Positions 9,177 through 19,666 of a DNA stretch of 27,421 nucleotides are shown piece by piece (position 1 is the first letter of the stretch; the number at the start of each line of letters is the position of its first letter). Position numbers and translations under genes: made by a program. Source of the stretch: Dichomitus squalens LYAD-421 SS1 (taxonomy: Eukaryota; Basidiomycota; Agaricomycetes; Polyporales; Polyporaceae). The DNA lies in the NCBI RefSeq assembly GCF_000275845.1, contig NW_006766937.1, positions 138,613 to 166,033 on the forward strand, read 5' to 3'. The notes beneath the pieces were generated by a model. That model was given only the letters and a program-made list of their open reading frames with translations. It had not been told where the DNA came from and made no database searches.

Positions 9177-11325
9177 ACCAAGACCGTGGCCCCTGCAAAC
9201 AGACGGAAGCACTTCCTCGAGGTATGATTTGAGCGTGTCGGCGTCGGTTTATGAAGTCACCAGCCGGACTGAATCGAACCTCAGGGCGCTGAGGATCACT
9301 TCATGATCGCACGATATTGAGATCACTAGGCGCCCATATACTACGTGCTTCCGTCCACATCAACGAAGCCTTCTTCTCTGCGACTGCATTCCAACTGCAA
9401 GTGGTATTATCTATCATTCGAGCTCTCGTTGTCTGCAACAATTTCTGCCGAGACTGGGGCTGAAGCCCTCGGAGGGCGATAATGCAGCGCATCTGCCACC
9501 TCGTAAGTCCATCAGCGTTCCGACTTGCACACCCCATCCTACGTTTGACGACGCTCAGCTCACAATCCAAGCACATTTAGGTCTCCATATGCATATATAT
9601 AGACCTCTGCACCGTTTCTCCCCATCCGGAGCTGCGTGTTGTCAACATGCGATTTCACTCTGACCATCGGAAGTGAAGAAACCGGGAGACTTCGAGCCGG
9701 GCGTCGCTTCATATTGGATGAGCTATGTTCCGTGCTAATCTGCCTCTCTGGAGCACCGCCCTCGATCGCGCCAAGTGGCATATGTAGCTCAGAAATATCT
9801 AGTTGTTTTCGCAGCTCAACGCCACTGCTTCATGGTGAAGATGCCGCCATGACCCAGCTCGTTCCCAAGATGACAACTATCATGCCACAGCGTTTTGCAT
9901 ATCGGTAGCTCCTCCCGCAAAAACATGCTCAGGCCGGTTGGGAAGCGGACCAGATCCGGGTCCGATGCACCACTCGAGACGCCATCAAGAGTCTTAGAGA
10001 CGCGATAGACTCTTCCTGTTGACCCTGCTGGGGGACGCGTCTGGTGGGGGCCACAGAACGTCAGAATACCCAACTGGGCTCACATCTAGTTCCCCTCTAA
10101 AGCGACCTCGGCATGTTCTTCGACTCGAAAAGCCTTATCGATAGGCAAACTGCTGTACTCTAGTGACTGGTTCGACATTGTTTCGTTGTTCGACATCAGT
10201 GAGTTTCATAAACGCCAGTCGCTTCAAATCACACTACTCATGCCTTTCATGTATAGCAATACAGCTACAGCACCATATATGAAATGAGCGCCCTAGGATT
10301 CATGGTACCTATCACGGCAGGCATTCCGGGGTTTTCGACCAGGGAAAATTCTATGAAAAGGAGAGGCACGAGGTAAGCTATTCGTAAAGATGTGGCTTCT
10401 CTGAACAAAAGCCTTTGAAACCCCGGGTAAATCGGCGGGGGGTTGACTCCTGCCACTTTCGTCGACTTTGCTATGCACGGAAACATGGGAATGCCTGCCG
10501 TGTATCTGGATGCTCACCTCGCGCGATGTGATGCCTTCGCGAGCACCGCCCATCGCCCACACCATTTGCGACCAGTCGTGGCGCCTGCTACCGTTCGGTT
10601 TCGACGCCCATCGTCCTAATCAGCGCTAATGTAGCGTGATGGAGATGAGAGTAATAAGTAAATCTTGTCCGCCGCGCCGCCGATATCCATCAGCTGGTCT
10701 ATACGCATGCCGTAAGTGTCCACTACTTACCGGTCTTGTACTTGTCCAGGTTCCCAATAGCCGAACGATGGAAAACATTTACCCATTGCCCAACATGTAA
10801 TCCCCGCCGCGAGAAAATGAAATGACGTGACGAGCGACTACATTCGGACGTGATCGCTCAATTTGGCGTGGTCCAAAACCTATGGAACAGCCATCACATC
10901 GAGAAGCAGGTCGATAACGTATCGCCCAACAAAAGCGTCCCATCAGCAAATTCTATGGGGACTATGCCATCTCGGCGCAGGTCAGGTGTTACATCTCGGG
11001 CCTCTTCAAGAGCATGTTTCGTAGGCGTTAGTAGTCGCTTAAATCACAGGAAGGTAAGTCTTCCCCAAATTTGGACGTACTGATTATAATCTTCCGCCGA
11101 GCTCGCCAGATGTAAGAGACGGAAGTCACATAGCGCAGAAGAAGATCGGTGGTGCTGTTTTGCCGTCTATCAGCAACGCTGGGCGGTCCTATATGACGTT
11201 CGAGAAGCTCGAGTACGCCCCACCCGTTCACGGATTGGCGGACATGTTTTCCGACATGAAGGTGTACCAGCGTGTTGGTCCTATCTTCCTGTATGTCTCC
11301 TAATGCTCCTCTTGCGTGTATAACT
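9177..11325. other. Long spacer with no firmly supported gene
   Basis: On the minus strand the stretches 9301-9576, 9560-9781 and 9816-10073 contain protein-like segments, and a 72-nt GT-AG interval at about 9540-9611 (GTCTATATATATG..CGTAG) could be an intron. The phases of the neighbouring frames do not agree across it, so I do not call a gene. Another minus-strand segment at 11028-11231 is similarly isolated. These may be remains of a decayed gene. The 190-bp inverted-repeat element at 10313-10502 is listed separately. Confidence 0.45.
10313..10502. mobile_element. Candidate 190-bp MITE-like element
   Basis: CACGGCAGGCATTCC at 10313-10327 is a perfect inverted repeat of GGAATGCCTGCCGTG at 10488-10502. 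Similarity continues imperfectly for about ten more bases inward (GGGGTTTTCG against CATGTTTCCG). The trinucleotide TAT lies immediately outside both ends (10310-10312 and 10503-10505), as a 3-bp target-site duplication would. There is no coding capacity. Size, terminal repeats and TSD fit a small non-autonomous DNA transposon, but a 3-bp match can arise by chance, so copies elsewhere in the genome are needed. Confidence 0.45.
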
Positions 11326-11331
11326 TATATA
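11326..11331 (+). promoter_or_regulatory. Possible TATA box of the O-methyltransferase gene
   Basis: TATATA (CTTATATACG context) lies 52-57 bases upstream of the chosen ATG at 11383. The spacing is plausible for a fungal core promoter with a short leader. Confidence 0.4.
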
Positions 11332-11382
11332 CGCCGAATACAGCGTCGACCGCGGTCGCCCCCTTCACTCGGGATTGTCGCA

Positions 11383-13498
11383 ATGACCTTCACCACCCTG
11401 CGCGCACTGCACGCCGCGATTGGCACCGCGATAGACGACATCGAGCGCGTCTATCGCGAGCGTACTCCGAACGACCCTATCGAATTTCCCTCACTTGACG
11501 AGCCCTATTACTATGCCGCACAACACAGGCCAGAGGAGGAACTCGCTGAGGCGCTGAAAGGCGACCCGGCGGTCGCTGCTGCATCGAAGCGCATTGTAGC
11601 AGCCTGCGGTCAGCTCGCCACCACTGTCAACAAGCCATGGTATGGCTTGATGGAAGACGTCCAGGCGGTACGTCTTCCTCTCGCTCCCCCATGTGCCAGC
11701 TCACATGACTCTGCGCCAACTAGGGCCAATTTTCCGCTGCAATCCGGTTCCTTGAGGCGGCCAATATCGTGGAAATCTTGCGCGAGGCGGGCCCCGAGGG
11801 ACTCCACGTGCGGGAGATCTACCGCTTGGTCCTCGACTTGCGTGCGAACTCGAAGACTGCCACTACAGCCGATACTGTACCCCTTACCCCTGCGCATCTA
11901 AGTGAGGCAAACACTCGCGTGCTATATTCGCAGTAAATGCTGATCGGTGATTAGGTCACATCCTCCGCCTCCTCGCAACGGGGCACTACCTCCGTGAGGT
12001 GAAGCCCGACATCTTCGCAAATAACCGCCCATCATCGTACATTGATTCTGGCAAGACTGTGGCGCAGCTACGAGAAGCGTGAATAACACCTCTCCTTCGG
12101 CTTCCGAAACGTCTTCTGACTATCGTGCAGGCCAGAGAAGAAGTACAATGACACCGATGGAGTAGCCGCCTTCGTCGCCTTGACGTACGTACATCGATAA
12201 ACTATGCCAACAATCCCTTGCAATTGACGCTGCAATGTTTTTTTTCCCAGGGGAGACGAGGCACTCAAGTTCATCTCCTGCCTGACGGAGTGGGCTTTGC
12301 CCGACAAGCGTTCGCTCCGCCGCACCGACGTGAACTTCGACTACCGCGCACCACCCCCGGAAGCCCTGCCCGCTGCCCAGACTACCGAGGGACAAGTCGC
12401 CCGCTATGGGGCACCATTCAACCTCGCCTTCAACACCCAACTTGGGTACTTCCCGTGGCTTGAACTTCCCGAGAACGAAGACAGGTTCGTCAGGTTCGGA
12501 CATGCGATGACGGGAACTCGGCAGTGGGAGATCAAGAACCAGATCCTCCAAGGTGCGATTATGGTCTGCGACCGCACATGTCGTGCACTGACGCTGCTAT
12601 CACTCTGAACGTTTAGGATTTTCTTGGGAGGACCTTCCTCAGGGGTCAGTGCTCATCGACGTCGGCGGTGGCATCGGCGCCCAGTCTATCCTCGTCGCGC
12701 AAGCGCACCCCCATATCCACGTCGTAGTCGAAGACAGGGAACAGGTCGTCTCCACCGCCCAATCTGTACGTCCACCTCTATTCTTTTCTCGTCCGATAGT
12801 CGTTTCTGACCACCTCGGTCTTGGTCTCGGTCTCGGTCTTGGTAGGCCTGGGGACCGCAATACGCCGAGCTCTTCGACTCCGGGCGCATGTCGTGGCGCC
12901 CGCGCGACTTCTTCCAGCCGTGGCCTGCGCTGACGCTCCCGGCTCTCGGCCCAATCGCCGCACCGTCCGTCTTCCTCCTGCGGCTGGTACTGCACGATTG
13001 GAGAGACGAGGACTGCCGCAAGTACGTCCCTGTTCTCGATCGTTCTCGTATCTTGCCTCTCAATCGTTGGCGTGCCCCATGCAGGATTCTGAGCCAGCTC
13101 CGCGGTGCAGCGGGGCCAGAAACGAAGCTGCTCATCGGGGATATGCTGCTCCCCAACGCGTGTGCGGACCAGGCGGCGTACGAGGGCGCGGACGGCTCGG
13201 CCGTGACGTTCCCGTTCGTCACGAAGGAGTCGCCGCTCCTTCCGAACCTCGGCGTCGCCAACATACACGGGTACTTGATTGACATCATGGTGCGTACGCA
13301 GCCTCACGCGGCGACACTCGGCTTGTCTGAACATACCTGTTTTGTTGTGGCTATGACCAGATGATGGGAATGTTCGACGCGAAAGAACGGACGGAAGACG
13401 AGATGGCGGCCCTCGCGCTCTCTGCGGGGTGGAAGTTCGTCGAGGTGCGGAGGACCCCTGGGTCGATGTGGGCTTACACCACCGCCGTTCCGGTATAG
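11383..13498 (+). CDS. SAM-dependent O-methyltransferase (family 2, fungal), 536 aa
   Basis: Transfers a methyl group from S-adenosylmethionine to a hydroxyl of a small molecule, probably a phenolic or other secondary metabolite, in the cytosol; the substrate is unknown. Exons: 11383-11667, 11724-11901, 11955-12078, 12131-12184, 12251-12552, 12617-12765, 12846-13021, 13085-13289, 13361-13498. All are GT-AG, phases agree, and the total is 537 codons. The N-terminal half is the winged-helix dimerisation domain (AAIRFLEAANIVEIL; then HILRLLATGHYLREV and FANNRPS near residues 155-185). The Rossmann part has SAM motif I LIDVGGGIG (residues 327-335), the RDFF motif at 384-387, the catalytic-base motif LHDW with His414, and the conserved Glu in KERTEDE near the C-terminus. 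Length is slightly above the plant type, normal for fungi. An in-frame ATG 37 codons upstream is rejected because the protein fits without it. No biosynthetic partners lie nearby. Confidence 0.93.
12821..12843 (+). repeat. GGTCTY hexamer repeat before a splice acceptor
   Basis: About four GGTCTT/GGTCTC units end directly in the TAG acceptor of O-methyltransferase intron 6 (12766-12845). At 80 nt this intron is the longest in the gene, consistent with repeat expansion inside it. Confidence 0.7.
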
Positions 13499-13544
13499 GT
13501 ATAGAGCCTCTCAGCTTGGGGAAAAAAATATACGATCAGACCGT

Positions 13545-13568
13545 CTGCTTCTGCTTCTGCTTCTGCTC
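13545..13568 (+). repeat. CTGCTT microsatellite
   Basis: Four tandem hexamers (CTGCTT three times, then CTGCTC) lie 47 bases after the O-methyltransferase stop, probably within its 3' untranslated region. Confidence 0.85.
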
Positions 13569-13920
13569 TATCGGGCCAGCCGCCGTCCTCGCGCAAACGA
13601 TCGTTGCGGGGCGACCGTCACAGGGGATGGTCGACTGAAGCCGCCCGAGAGGCCCCTCCCGAACCCTAATCTCCCTCGCGTTCTTGCGCTTCACCTCGAC
13701 GAAGTCTTCGATTCCGCACGGAACCAACCCGGCACCGGACCAGAAGCGCCGTCGGGATCGCCCCTGCCATTGCCCCCCGTCTATTCTCGCCGCCCGCCTG
13801 CTGGTGGACGCCCCGTCCTCGTCTTCGACGCTGGGACCGGCGGGCCGCGTTCTGCGCCCGAGGAGCGTCGGAGCGCCACGCCGATCTCGTCCCGAGTCTG
13901 CGTGCATGGAAACACTGCAC

Positions 13921-13946
13921 GTTCTGGGACTGCACGATCCCAGAAC
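13921..13946. repeat. Short hairpin
   Basis: GTTCTGGGA at 13921-13929 pairs perfectly with TCCCAGAAC at 13938-13946 across an 8-nt loop. There is no flanking feature that would assign a function. Confidence 0.6.
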
Positions 13947-15007
13947 ATGCGTGTGGGGACTGGGATCCGGCCTTGCCCGTGCGTGTCGCGTCCGAGCCTT
14001 CTGCGTAGACGTCCACGTACATGAGCACCTGGCGGCACGCACGCCGGGCGACGACACCTAGCCCACTGGCACCGGCACGGGCCCGCTCCGAGGGAGACCG
14101 TCTGCAGAGCTCGAACGAACGGCGCGCTCCCCAGCGGAAGTGAACCGTGCGGAACCGTAAACTGCACATGTAGGGCGCAACGAGAGCAGCGGTGCTACGC
14201 AAGCCCAAGCCCACAGGGCGTGAAAGACCGACTTCCAGGAAGTGACTGACAGAGCAGGGACGGCCATGGACGACACCGACACCACTAGGCGGCGGAGGTC
14301 CGAGGCCAGAGCAGGCGATCCTGACGTTGAACTCGATTACGGCGCGATTCCTCCGGACAGACTCGGACTCGGCCCAGAGCGTATCAGAGATGCCAGTGCG
14401 AACTTGAAGCGCAAGAGAATCCGCGGGGGTGCGGGTAGGGGGGATCGACCGCCCCGCTGTGCCCCGTAACGAATCCGCGTGCGATATTCGGTGTGTGGAT
14501 AGCCCGTCGAAGTAGAAGCGAGAGCATGCTCAGCGTGTGTAGAGCCAAGTGCCCCTCCGAAGTCGCCTTTGCAAAAGCCCACTGTGTCAATCCCTCGGAG
14601 TGCCCGCTTCCCACTGGGAATTATAGTCCGGGGACTCTCTGCTCTTGCGTACCCACAAAACGAACACTAGTCTGCCAAGTTCTCTCCTCGGCCGACAGGG
14701 ACAGCTCCGCGGACGCGCGAAATGTTACCTGCTAACGTACTCCTGCACACGAATTCGTAATACTCTCGATATCGAGCTCGCCGAACGTTTTCTTATAACC
14801 GGTACAACAAAATGTATCATATGTGATGTATGCGCCAAAAATACAACCATCGTTGGCAAAGTCCAATCACGTTCGCAGATCCCCGCATGAGCGAAGATCA
14901 GCGATCACGAGGTACGTAGGTAGGTTGAATCAACAAGACCGGACATCGTTCTCCATGAACCAACAACCTGCACTCCTGGAATCGATTTCTCCCGCGCTTC
15001 AACTCGC

Positions 15008-16374
15008 TCACAGGACGAACGCAGCCCCGGCAACGACGCCCACCATGGCCGCGGCGACGCCGAGCAGACCGCCCTTCGCGACGCCCCACTCGCCGCGCAT
15101 CCCGCTCATGGCCGCGTTGCTCGTCTGCGACGCCGCAGAGGACGCTGCAGAGCTCGCGTGGCTGCTCGCCGCGCTCGTCGCGGAGCTGATGCGGGACGAG
15201 AGCGAGGACGCGCCCGAGGTCAGCGCGGACGACGCGGACTGCTCTGCAGAGGAAAGCGAGGAGGAGACCGAGGCCGCGGAGGACGCCTCGGAGGACGACA
15301 GGGAGTTGACGGTCGAGGTCGCGCTCGCTGCGGCGGAGGAGCCCGCGGAGGACGCTGTTTGCCGGGAGGGAAGACGTCAGCGTTGGGATGCGGGGAAGAA
15401 GACGGAGGGGCCTAGGCGCGCCTGCGCGAAACCGTCTCGCGCGGATCGACACGTGGGATCGGACACGGGCAAAGTGTCCCCGCGAAATGGCAAAGTTTCG
15501 CCGCGTCATGACCAAGTGTGCCCGCGTCATCACGCAGCGCAACGGCGGGCAAACGGCGGTGGTCCATGTGAGGACCTTTATACTGAACATCCAGGCGACG
15601 CAACGTGCCAATATCACGTCCCAGTTTACGAAGAACGTGACAAAACAGATGGAAATGTCAGGGTCACGTTGCGGGGCCCAAAAGTGCCGCACATATTTTC
15701 CTGCTTAAAACAAGGCACAGTGCCCGCCGTAACATATGTCTGCAACGGAACGGTGCACCGCCCACCGTAGCTGAACGGAACGGCGCACCTACCTGCCCGA
15801 CACGATACGTAGTACGCGAATGTGCGAGGCGTGTCAGATGGCGTGGCGCGCAGGCGCAGAATATGATGGGGAGAAGAGATGAACACTGACCGGCACCGCA
15901 CTCCGCGGACTGGAGAGCCTGGGCGGCCTGGACGTCGGACGAGGAGCACGAGCTCTCGAGGCAAGAGAGGGCGGACTGCTGGAATTGCGTGTTGCTGCAG
16001 AGGCAGCTCACGTCGAGGCTGTTTGGATAACAGTGCGTCAGTTCGCTGTCTCGCGGGATGCGGAAATAGGGGGGCTGTCATCGAACATGCCACTTGCTCC
16101 ACTGAGGAGAATGGACAAGGGGGTTCAGGGGGAGAGAAAGGACGGGGCGGAAGGAGAGCGGCACGGAGAAAAACAACGAAGCAAAGGAGAGGAAGAAAAT
16201 ATGGACGTACGCGCTGCTGCAGCCGTTGGCTGAGGCGGCCTGTTGGATGCAGGTGAGGATGCAGGGCGAGATACCGTTGGTGGAGGTGGGGGCTGCGCTA
16301 CCCGCAGTGGACGACTGGGCGTGCACGCGGGCGACGACAGCGACAATAGTGAAAGCGACGGCGTTGAACTTCAT
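15008..16374 (-). CDS. CFEM-domain GPI-anchored surface protein, 212 aa
   Basis: CFEM proteins sit in the fungal wall or membrane; some bind heme for iron uptake and others act at host or surface contact. Model: complement(join(15008..15354,15891..16018,16211..16374)), 213 codons. Residues 1-19 form a signal peptide (MKFNAVAFTIVAVVARVHA). The CFEM domain spans about 36-96 with the eight canonical cysteines (C38, C42, C52, C60, C62, C74, C79, C95), including CILTC, the CLC pair and Asp57 at the position that contacts heme iron in characterised members. A Ser/Ala-rich linker follows, then a hydrophobic tail ending GAAFVL, typical of GPI attachment. For exon 2 I chose the acceptor CCAAACAG at 16019. 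An acceptor 27 bases further upstream in the transcript also keeps frame but adds nine residues and a ninth Cys. Introns of 192 and 536 nt are long for this region. Whether it binds heme cannot be told from sequence. Confidence 0.86.
15468..15530. repeat. Three 21-bp tandem repeats inside CFEM intron 2
   Basis: Units begin at 15468, 15489 and 15510 and share the core AAGTGTCCCCGCG with a few substitutions (AAGTTTCGCCGCG, AAGTGTGCCCGCG). The length is a multiple of three, but on the coding strand they lie inside the 536-nt intron. Confidence 0.75.
15744..15789. repeat. 16-bp direct repeat pair inside CFEM intron 2
   Basis: AACGGAACGGTGCACC at 15744-15759 recurs as AACGGAACGGCGCACC at 15774-15789, one mismatch, 30 bases apart. 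Together with the 21-bp repeats it suggests that this intron grew by local duplication or carries inserted DNA. Confidence 0.7.
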
Positions 16375-16495
16375 CTTGGTGAGCGGATGAGGTATATGAA
16401 GGACGTGTAAGGGAAGGTAGTCGTGAGCGTGAGCGTTTGGAGACTGGGACGTGAAGTGAGAGTCGGGGAAGGCAGAAGCGGAGACGGGGGGGGGG

Positions 16496-16503
16496 TATAT
16501 ATA
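16496..16503 (-). promoter_or_regulatory. TATA box of the CFEM gene
   Basis: TATATATA lies 122 bases upstream of the CFEM start codon, next to a run of ten G on the plus strand (16486-16495), which reads as ten C on the coding strand. Position and sequence fit a core promoter of a strongly regulated gene. Confidence 0.55.
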
Positions 16504-19011
16504 GCTGGCGGGAGTAGGGGCAGGTTGGTGTGACGAGATGGTGAGGCGTCGGGGAGAGATCATGGAGCGCACGTGGGCAGGGAGTCGGTTTTTGCACGAG
16601 CGACGTCAGAGGAAGCCGCCGTCCAACTGACCCCTCATCGAGCCCTTCCCAAGCCTAGGCCCTCCTTCGCGCGATCTTCCTTCACGTCGTCCTTTTCCCC
16701 ACCCTCCAGCTGACGTCGCGTCGCCTGCGGTCGAGCGAGAGAGCAAGCGCCAGCGCTTGGGACGACGTCGAGCGCCAACGCGCCCCGCGGCGCGTCTAGC
16801 CACCTGCCGTTGATGTTCCTCCCACCCGCAGCACTTGCACTGGTGGTCGACGTGCGACTCCCCAACCTTCTGGCTGCGCCCCCGCTCGCCAAATGTCATG
16901 CGAGGCCACAATGCGGTGTCAATGTGGGGAAGCGTACGTCGCCGTGGTGCCCATCACGCTACCTACAGCGCTCCCGAAACGATAGGCCCCTTCGACAAAA
17001 AACACCGTTGTCCTCAAGGCGTCTGCCGCGTCCCGGGCCCCTCAGAAGAACATGACTCGCGAGTGCGTTCAACCCACACAAGCTTCCCGCGTCGACTGAG
17101 ATCAATCTCAGGCTGGAGGCCCTTCGTGGAGGGGAAGAAGTGTCAGCCTCCCTCGAGGGTTTCCGAATGCTCGAAGGCTAGTCCCGCTCAGCCCATCAAC
17201 GGCCTCTCAACGCGTCCAGCTTGGGACCTTGAACGCACCCTGGACCCCCCCCCCCTGCTCTGGGCTTCCAACGACCCGTTTGCGGCTGCTGCCCGACCTG
17301 AGCGTATTTCGTTCTAGAGAGCCTATCGTTTCTAACCGCGCTGTCATTCAAACTTCAGCGCTCAGCGTCTGGCAGGTGGCGGGCACGTAACCTCCCGCTC
17401 GCGTTCCCACGGGAGGCTTCGTGCCCACCGCGAGGGTGAGATTCACGGGCACGCCAAGGTGCTCGCGCATGCGGAGGCTGCCCGCTGCTTTGCTCTTGCT
17501 CTCCGTTGCGCCCGTCCTGGTACGTATCACTCATGGACGCGAAATAGATATTGCCTTAGAGTTCGCCGCCAGACCATCTGTGCGAACGCGAACGCGCATA
17601 CGGCCGCGAAGTTGATGCGCGTCATGCAGCGCACGTCCTTCTCCTTCGACGATCCGCCTCCTTCTGAAGCTTAGCTGACGCGCGTGGAAGACCCCTACCT
17701 GCAAAGGACGTCCCAAACGGCCGTTCGCACGAGACCTCCGCCAGGCCCAGCACAGCTCTCCGAGTGCGCCTCACCCTCACCGACGTCGACGCCGGGCACG
17801 TGCGCGTCCGCCGACCGTGACGGACGGCGCGACCATCTCGATAAGTAAATGTTTCGCGGGCGCTCAGCACCCGGCGGGCAAACGCGGACAGCAGCGCCCG
17901 GCATCAGCAAGAGGAGCTCTGGCTCTGCTAGGGCACAATACACGCGAGTCCTCGCACTCGCACCGAGCCGTACGCTGCAGTGCTGCCTCCTTCCATGACA
18001 ATCGTGGGCGGGTATGGGTGATGTTCCTGGGCAGTGCGCCTCCTTTGTCCTCGTAACTGGTGTTCCGGGCTGCCATAAGCTCTAACGCTCAGGGCTTATA
18101 CGCCGTTCCCCTGATCCACTGCTGTGCTTGAGTCGGCTGCCCGTCCGCGTTCGGGCCGCGCCTGTGGTACGAGAGGTTCGACTCAGTTTGTGTACGCGCC
18201 CTGCCACTCTCATTCCAGCGTATCTCCCTTGTTAGGTCTAGAAGTCTACTGACGGCTGTCCAGCGGGGACAGATTGCTTTCCCCTGGTGCACACCATGGA
18301 TGCAGAATCGCTGGCCGTGGCGTGTTGGTGGAGCCTCGCGCGGTCTGCCTCGCTCCACAGAAACTAGAGCACGGCAACCATACATGTAGACACACGCATC
18401 GCAACAACGCATACAAGCATCGTAGTGTCCGGACATCGACGTATGCAAGGGCACCCAACCAGAGCACGTACGGTTACCCGCCCAAACGTCTTGTGTTTGG
18501 ACTCATATATGGTGCTAGGCTCTCAGGGCAGCCGGTGCGGGCGATATAGATCAGCCCTGACATCAGCGCGACGGTCAGAGGGCAGCCTTCCCTGCGGGAT
18601 CGTTCTGCGAGGAAGGGGCCTGGTCGGCCGCGCAAACCCGGAGGCGGACGACTGCGTCAGGTCGTCCGCGGGCTCCGGCTTGGTCCCCTCAGGGGAGAAG
18701 ACCGCGCTCGCCGTCCGCTTTCGGAGAACAGAGGGCCTGAACGTTGAACACCGTGCGTCGCGACCGCGCCTCGTCCCGTCCTCCGTGTACCATAGACTCT
18801 TGACTCAAGCGGTCTCTGCGACCCTGCACCGATGCGTCCTCTTTTCCGCAACGCGTAGACCGCGCCGGGGCTGCGGCTGCCGTCCTGCAGCGCTCGCATT
18901 GACGACATGGGAGCGGCGGGGCGTACCGCGATGCGCTACGGGTGGGCACGGAGGGGCCGCTGGCCCAGGTGCCTGCAGGTCCAGTTCTTCAGCCCACCTT
19001 CATCGCAAACT
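16504..19011. other. 2.5-kb GC-rich stretch with no supported gene
   Basis: The first part must contain the upstream regulatory region of the CFEM gene. Open frames such as 16835-17317 and 18425-19114 on plus are long because the DNA is GC-rich. They have no domains and no consistent introns. A segment at about 17441-17520 on plus reads HAKVLAHAEAARCFALALR up to a GTACGT donor-like site, and 17580-17674 reads TAAKLMRVMQRTSFSF to a stop; these could be exons of a decayed gene, but the rest is missing. A small hairpin (CCTCCCG / CGGGAGG) sits at about 17391-17416. Confidence 0.5.
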
Positions 19012-19173
19012 TCAGGCTCTTCCCACATGCGACGTCTGCGAAACATCCATGAACGCGTTCGACACCTTTAGGCCGCGCAATCGGCGGTCGCCATTGGGCG
19101 GAGACGTCTCTTGATATTCTGGCGGAAAAGTTGACGACGAGGCAGAGTGTAATGATACAGAATGTTTTGCCAT
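19012..19173 (-). CDS. Possible small protein, 53 aa
   Basis: ATG at 19173 opens a 53-codon frame (MAKHSVSLHSASSSTFPPEY and onward, ending TSHVGRA). The context supports it more than the length does: TATAAA on the same strand lies about 80 bases upstream and CACTATGGC surrounds the start. The product is hydrophilic and rich in Ser, Arg and Pro, with no signal peptide. It does not end in a CAAX box, so it is not a mating pheromone precursor. A donor-like GTGGGA near the end could extend it by a 54-nt intron, but the continuation is low-complexity. The family is unknown. Confidence 0.25.
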   Translation of the reverse strand: MAKHSVSLHSASSSTFPPEYQETSPPNGDRRLRGLKVSNAFMDVSQTSHVGRA

Positions 19174-19666
19174 AGTGATGCCGTGGACGACGGATGGGAG
19201 GGCGGACGACTATCGACTGGGAGATATATGCATCTGCGCAGGGCTTGAGGATTTATATCTGCTGGTAGATGCGCATCGGGGAGGACACAACGTGATTGAT
19301 GCGTGGGCGTGCGAGAGGGAGAAGGCTTAGGGGCTACGTGTGGAATGGGAGACGAGTATGATACAGTGGAGACACGAGGGGCTAAGTAAGTGGGATGATC
19401 GAGCCGAGAAGGTTCCATATATCACCTGTACAAGCAAGACGCGCGACGTCGTACAACAATTCCGAAAGTAAAAAAAAATAACAGAAATGTACTTATGTAG
19501 GGGAACAGGAATGTCCGTCCTGATGCAGGCCTTGGGAATGGAGGCAGAGGGTGTTCTGTGTTCGTGTATATGACAGATCCTGGAAGCACCGGGCGTAAGA
19601 AGACGCAGGTAGCGGGAACGCTCCATATGGCAGCCGCGGCAAGCCCAACATGGAGGACGACCGTGA
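19174..19666. other. 3' region downstream of the RhoGAP gene
   Basis: Apart from the TATA-like site at 19252-19257 and an A-rich run at 19469-19478, I see no gene. It should contain the RhoGAP 3' untranslated region and the promoter of the possible small gene. Confidence 0.5.
19252..19257 (-). promoter_or_regulatory. TATA box upstream of the 53-aa frame
   Basis: On the minus strand AGATATAAAT gives a good TATAAA match about 80 bases before the ATG at 19173, in an otherwise GC-rich region. Confidence 0.35.

Larger units (their letters stand above)
13499..15007. other. Spacer between O-methyltransferase and CFEM genes
   Basis: The genes at either side are convergent, so this holds two 3' ends. 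A CTGCTT hexamer repeat (13545-13568) lies just past the O-methyltransferase stop. A 9-bp hairpin GTTCTGGGA / TCCCAGAAC sits at 13921-13946. Open frames on both strands from 13666 to 14214 are GC-driven shadows of each other without domains. I see no supported gene. Confidence 0.6.

Noticed and set aside
9255..9300. Minus-strand GGTTCGATTC resembling a tRNA T-loop
   Set aside because: It is the loop of a short CTGA/TCAG palindrome; the acceptor and D arms are missing.
11383..16374. Biosynthetic gene cluster around the O-methyltransferase
   Set aside because: The neighbouring gene is a CFEM wall protein and no synthase, P450 or transporter is present.
16835..17317. 160-codon open frame on plus
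   Set aside because: No domain, poor start context, a C homopolymer run near the end, and competing frames in the same GC-rich DNA.
18160..18195. GGTTCGACTC resembling a tRNA B box
   Set aside because: The T-stem does not pair, no A-box-like sequence lies at the right distance upstream, and no acceptor stem can be drawn.
18425..19114. 229-codon open frame on plus
   Set aside because: Arg/Gly/Ala-rich composition typical of antisense frames in GC-rich DNA, no splice pattern or domain.
19012..19173. Mating pheromone precursor
   Set aside because: The 53-aa product has suitable size but lacks a C-terminal CAAX box.
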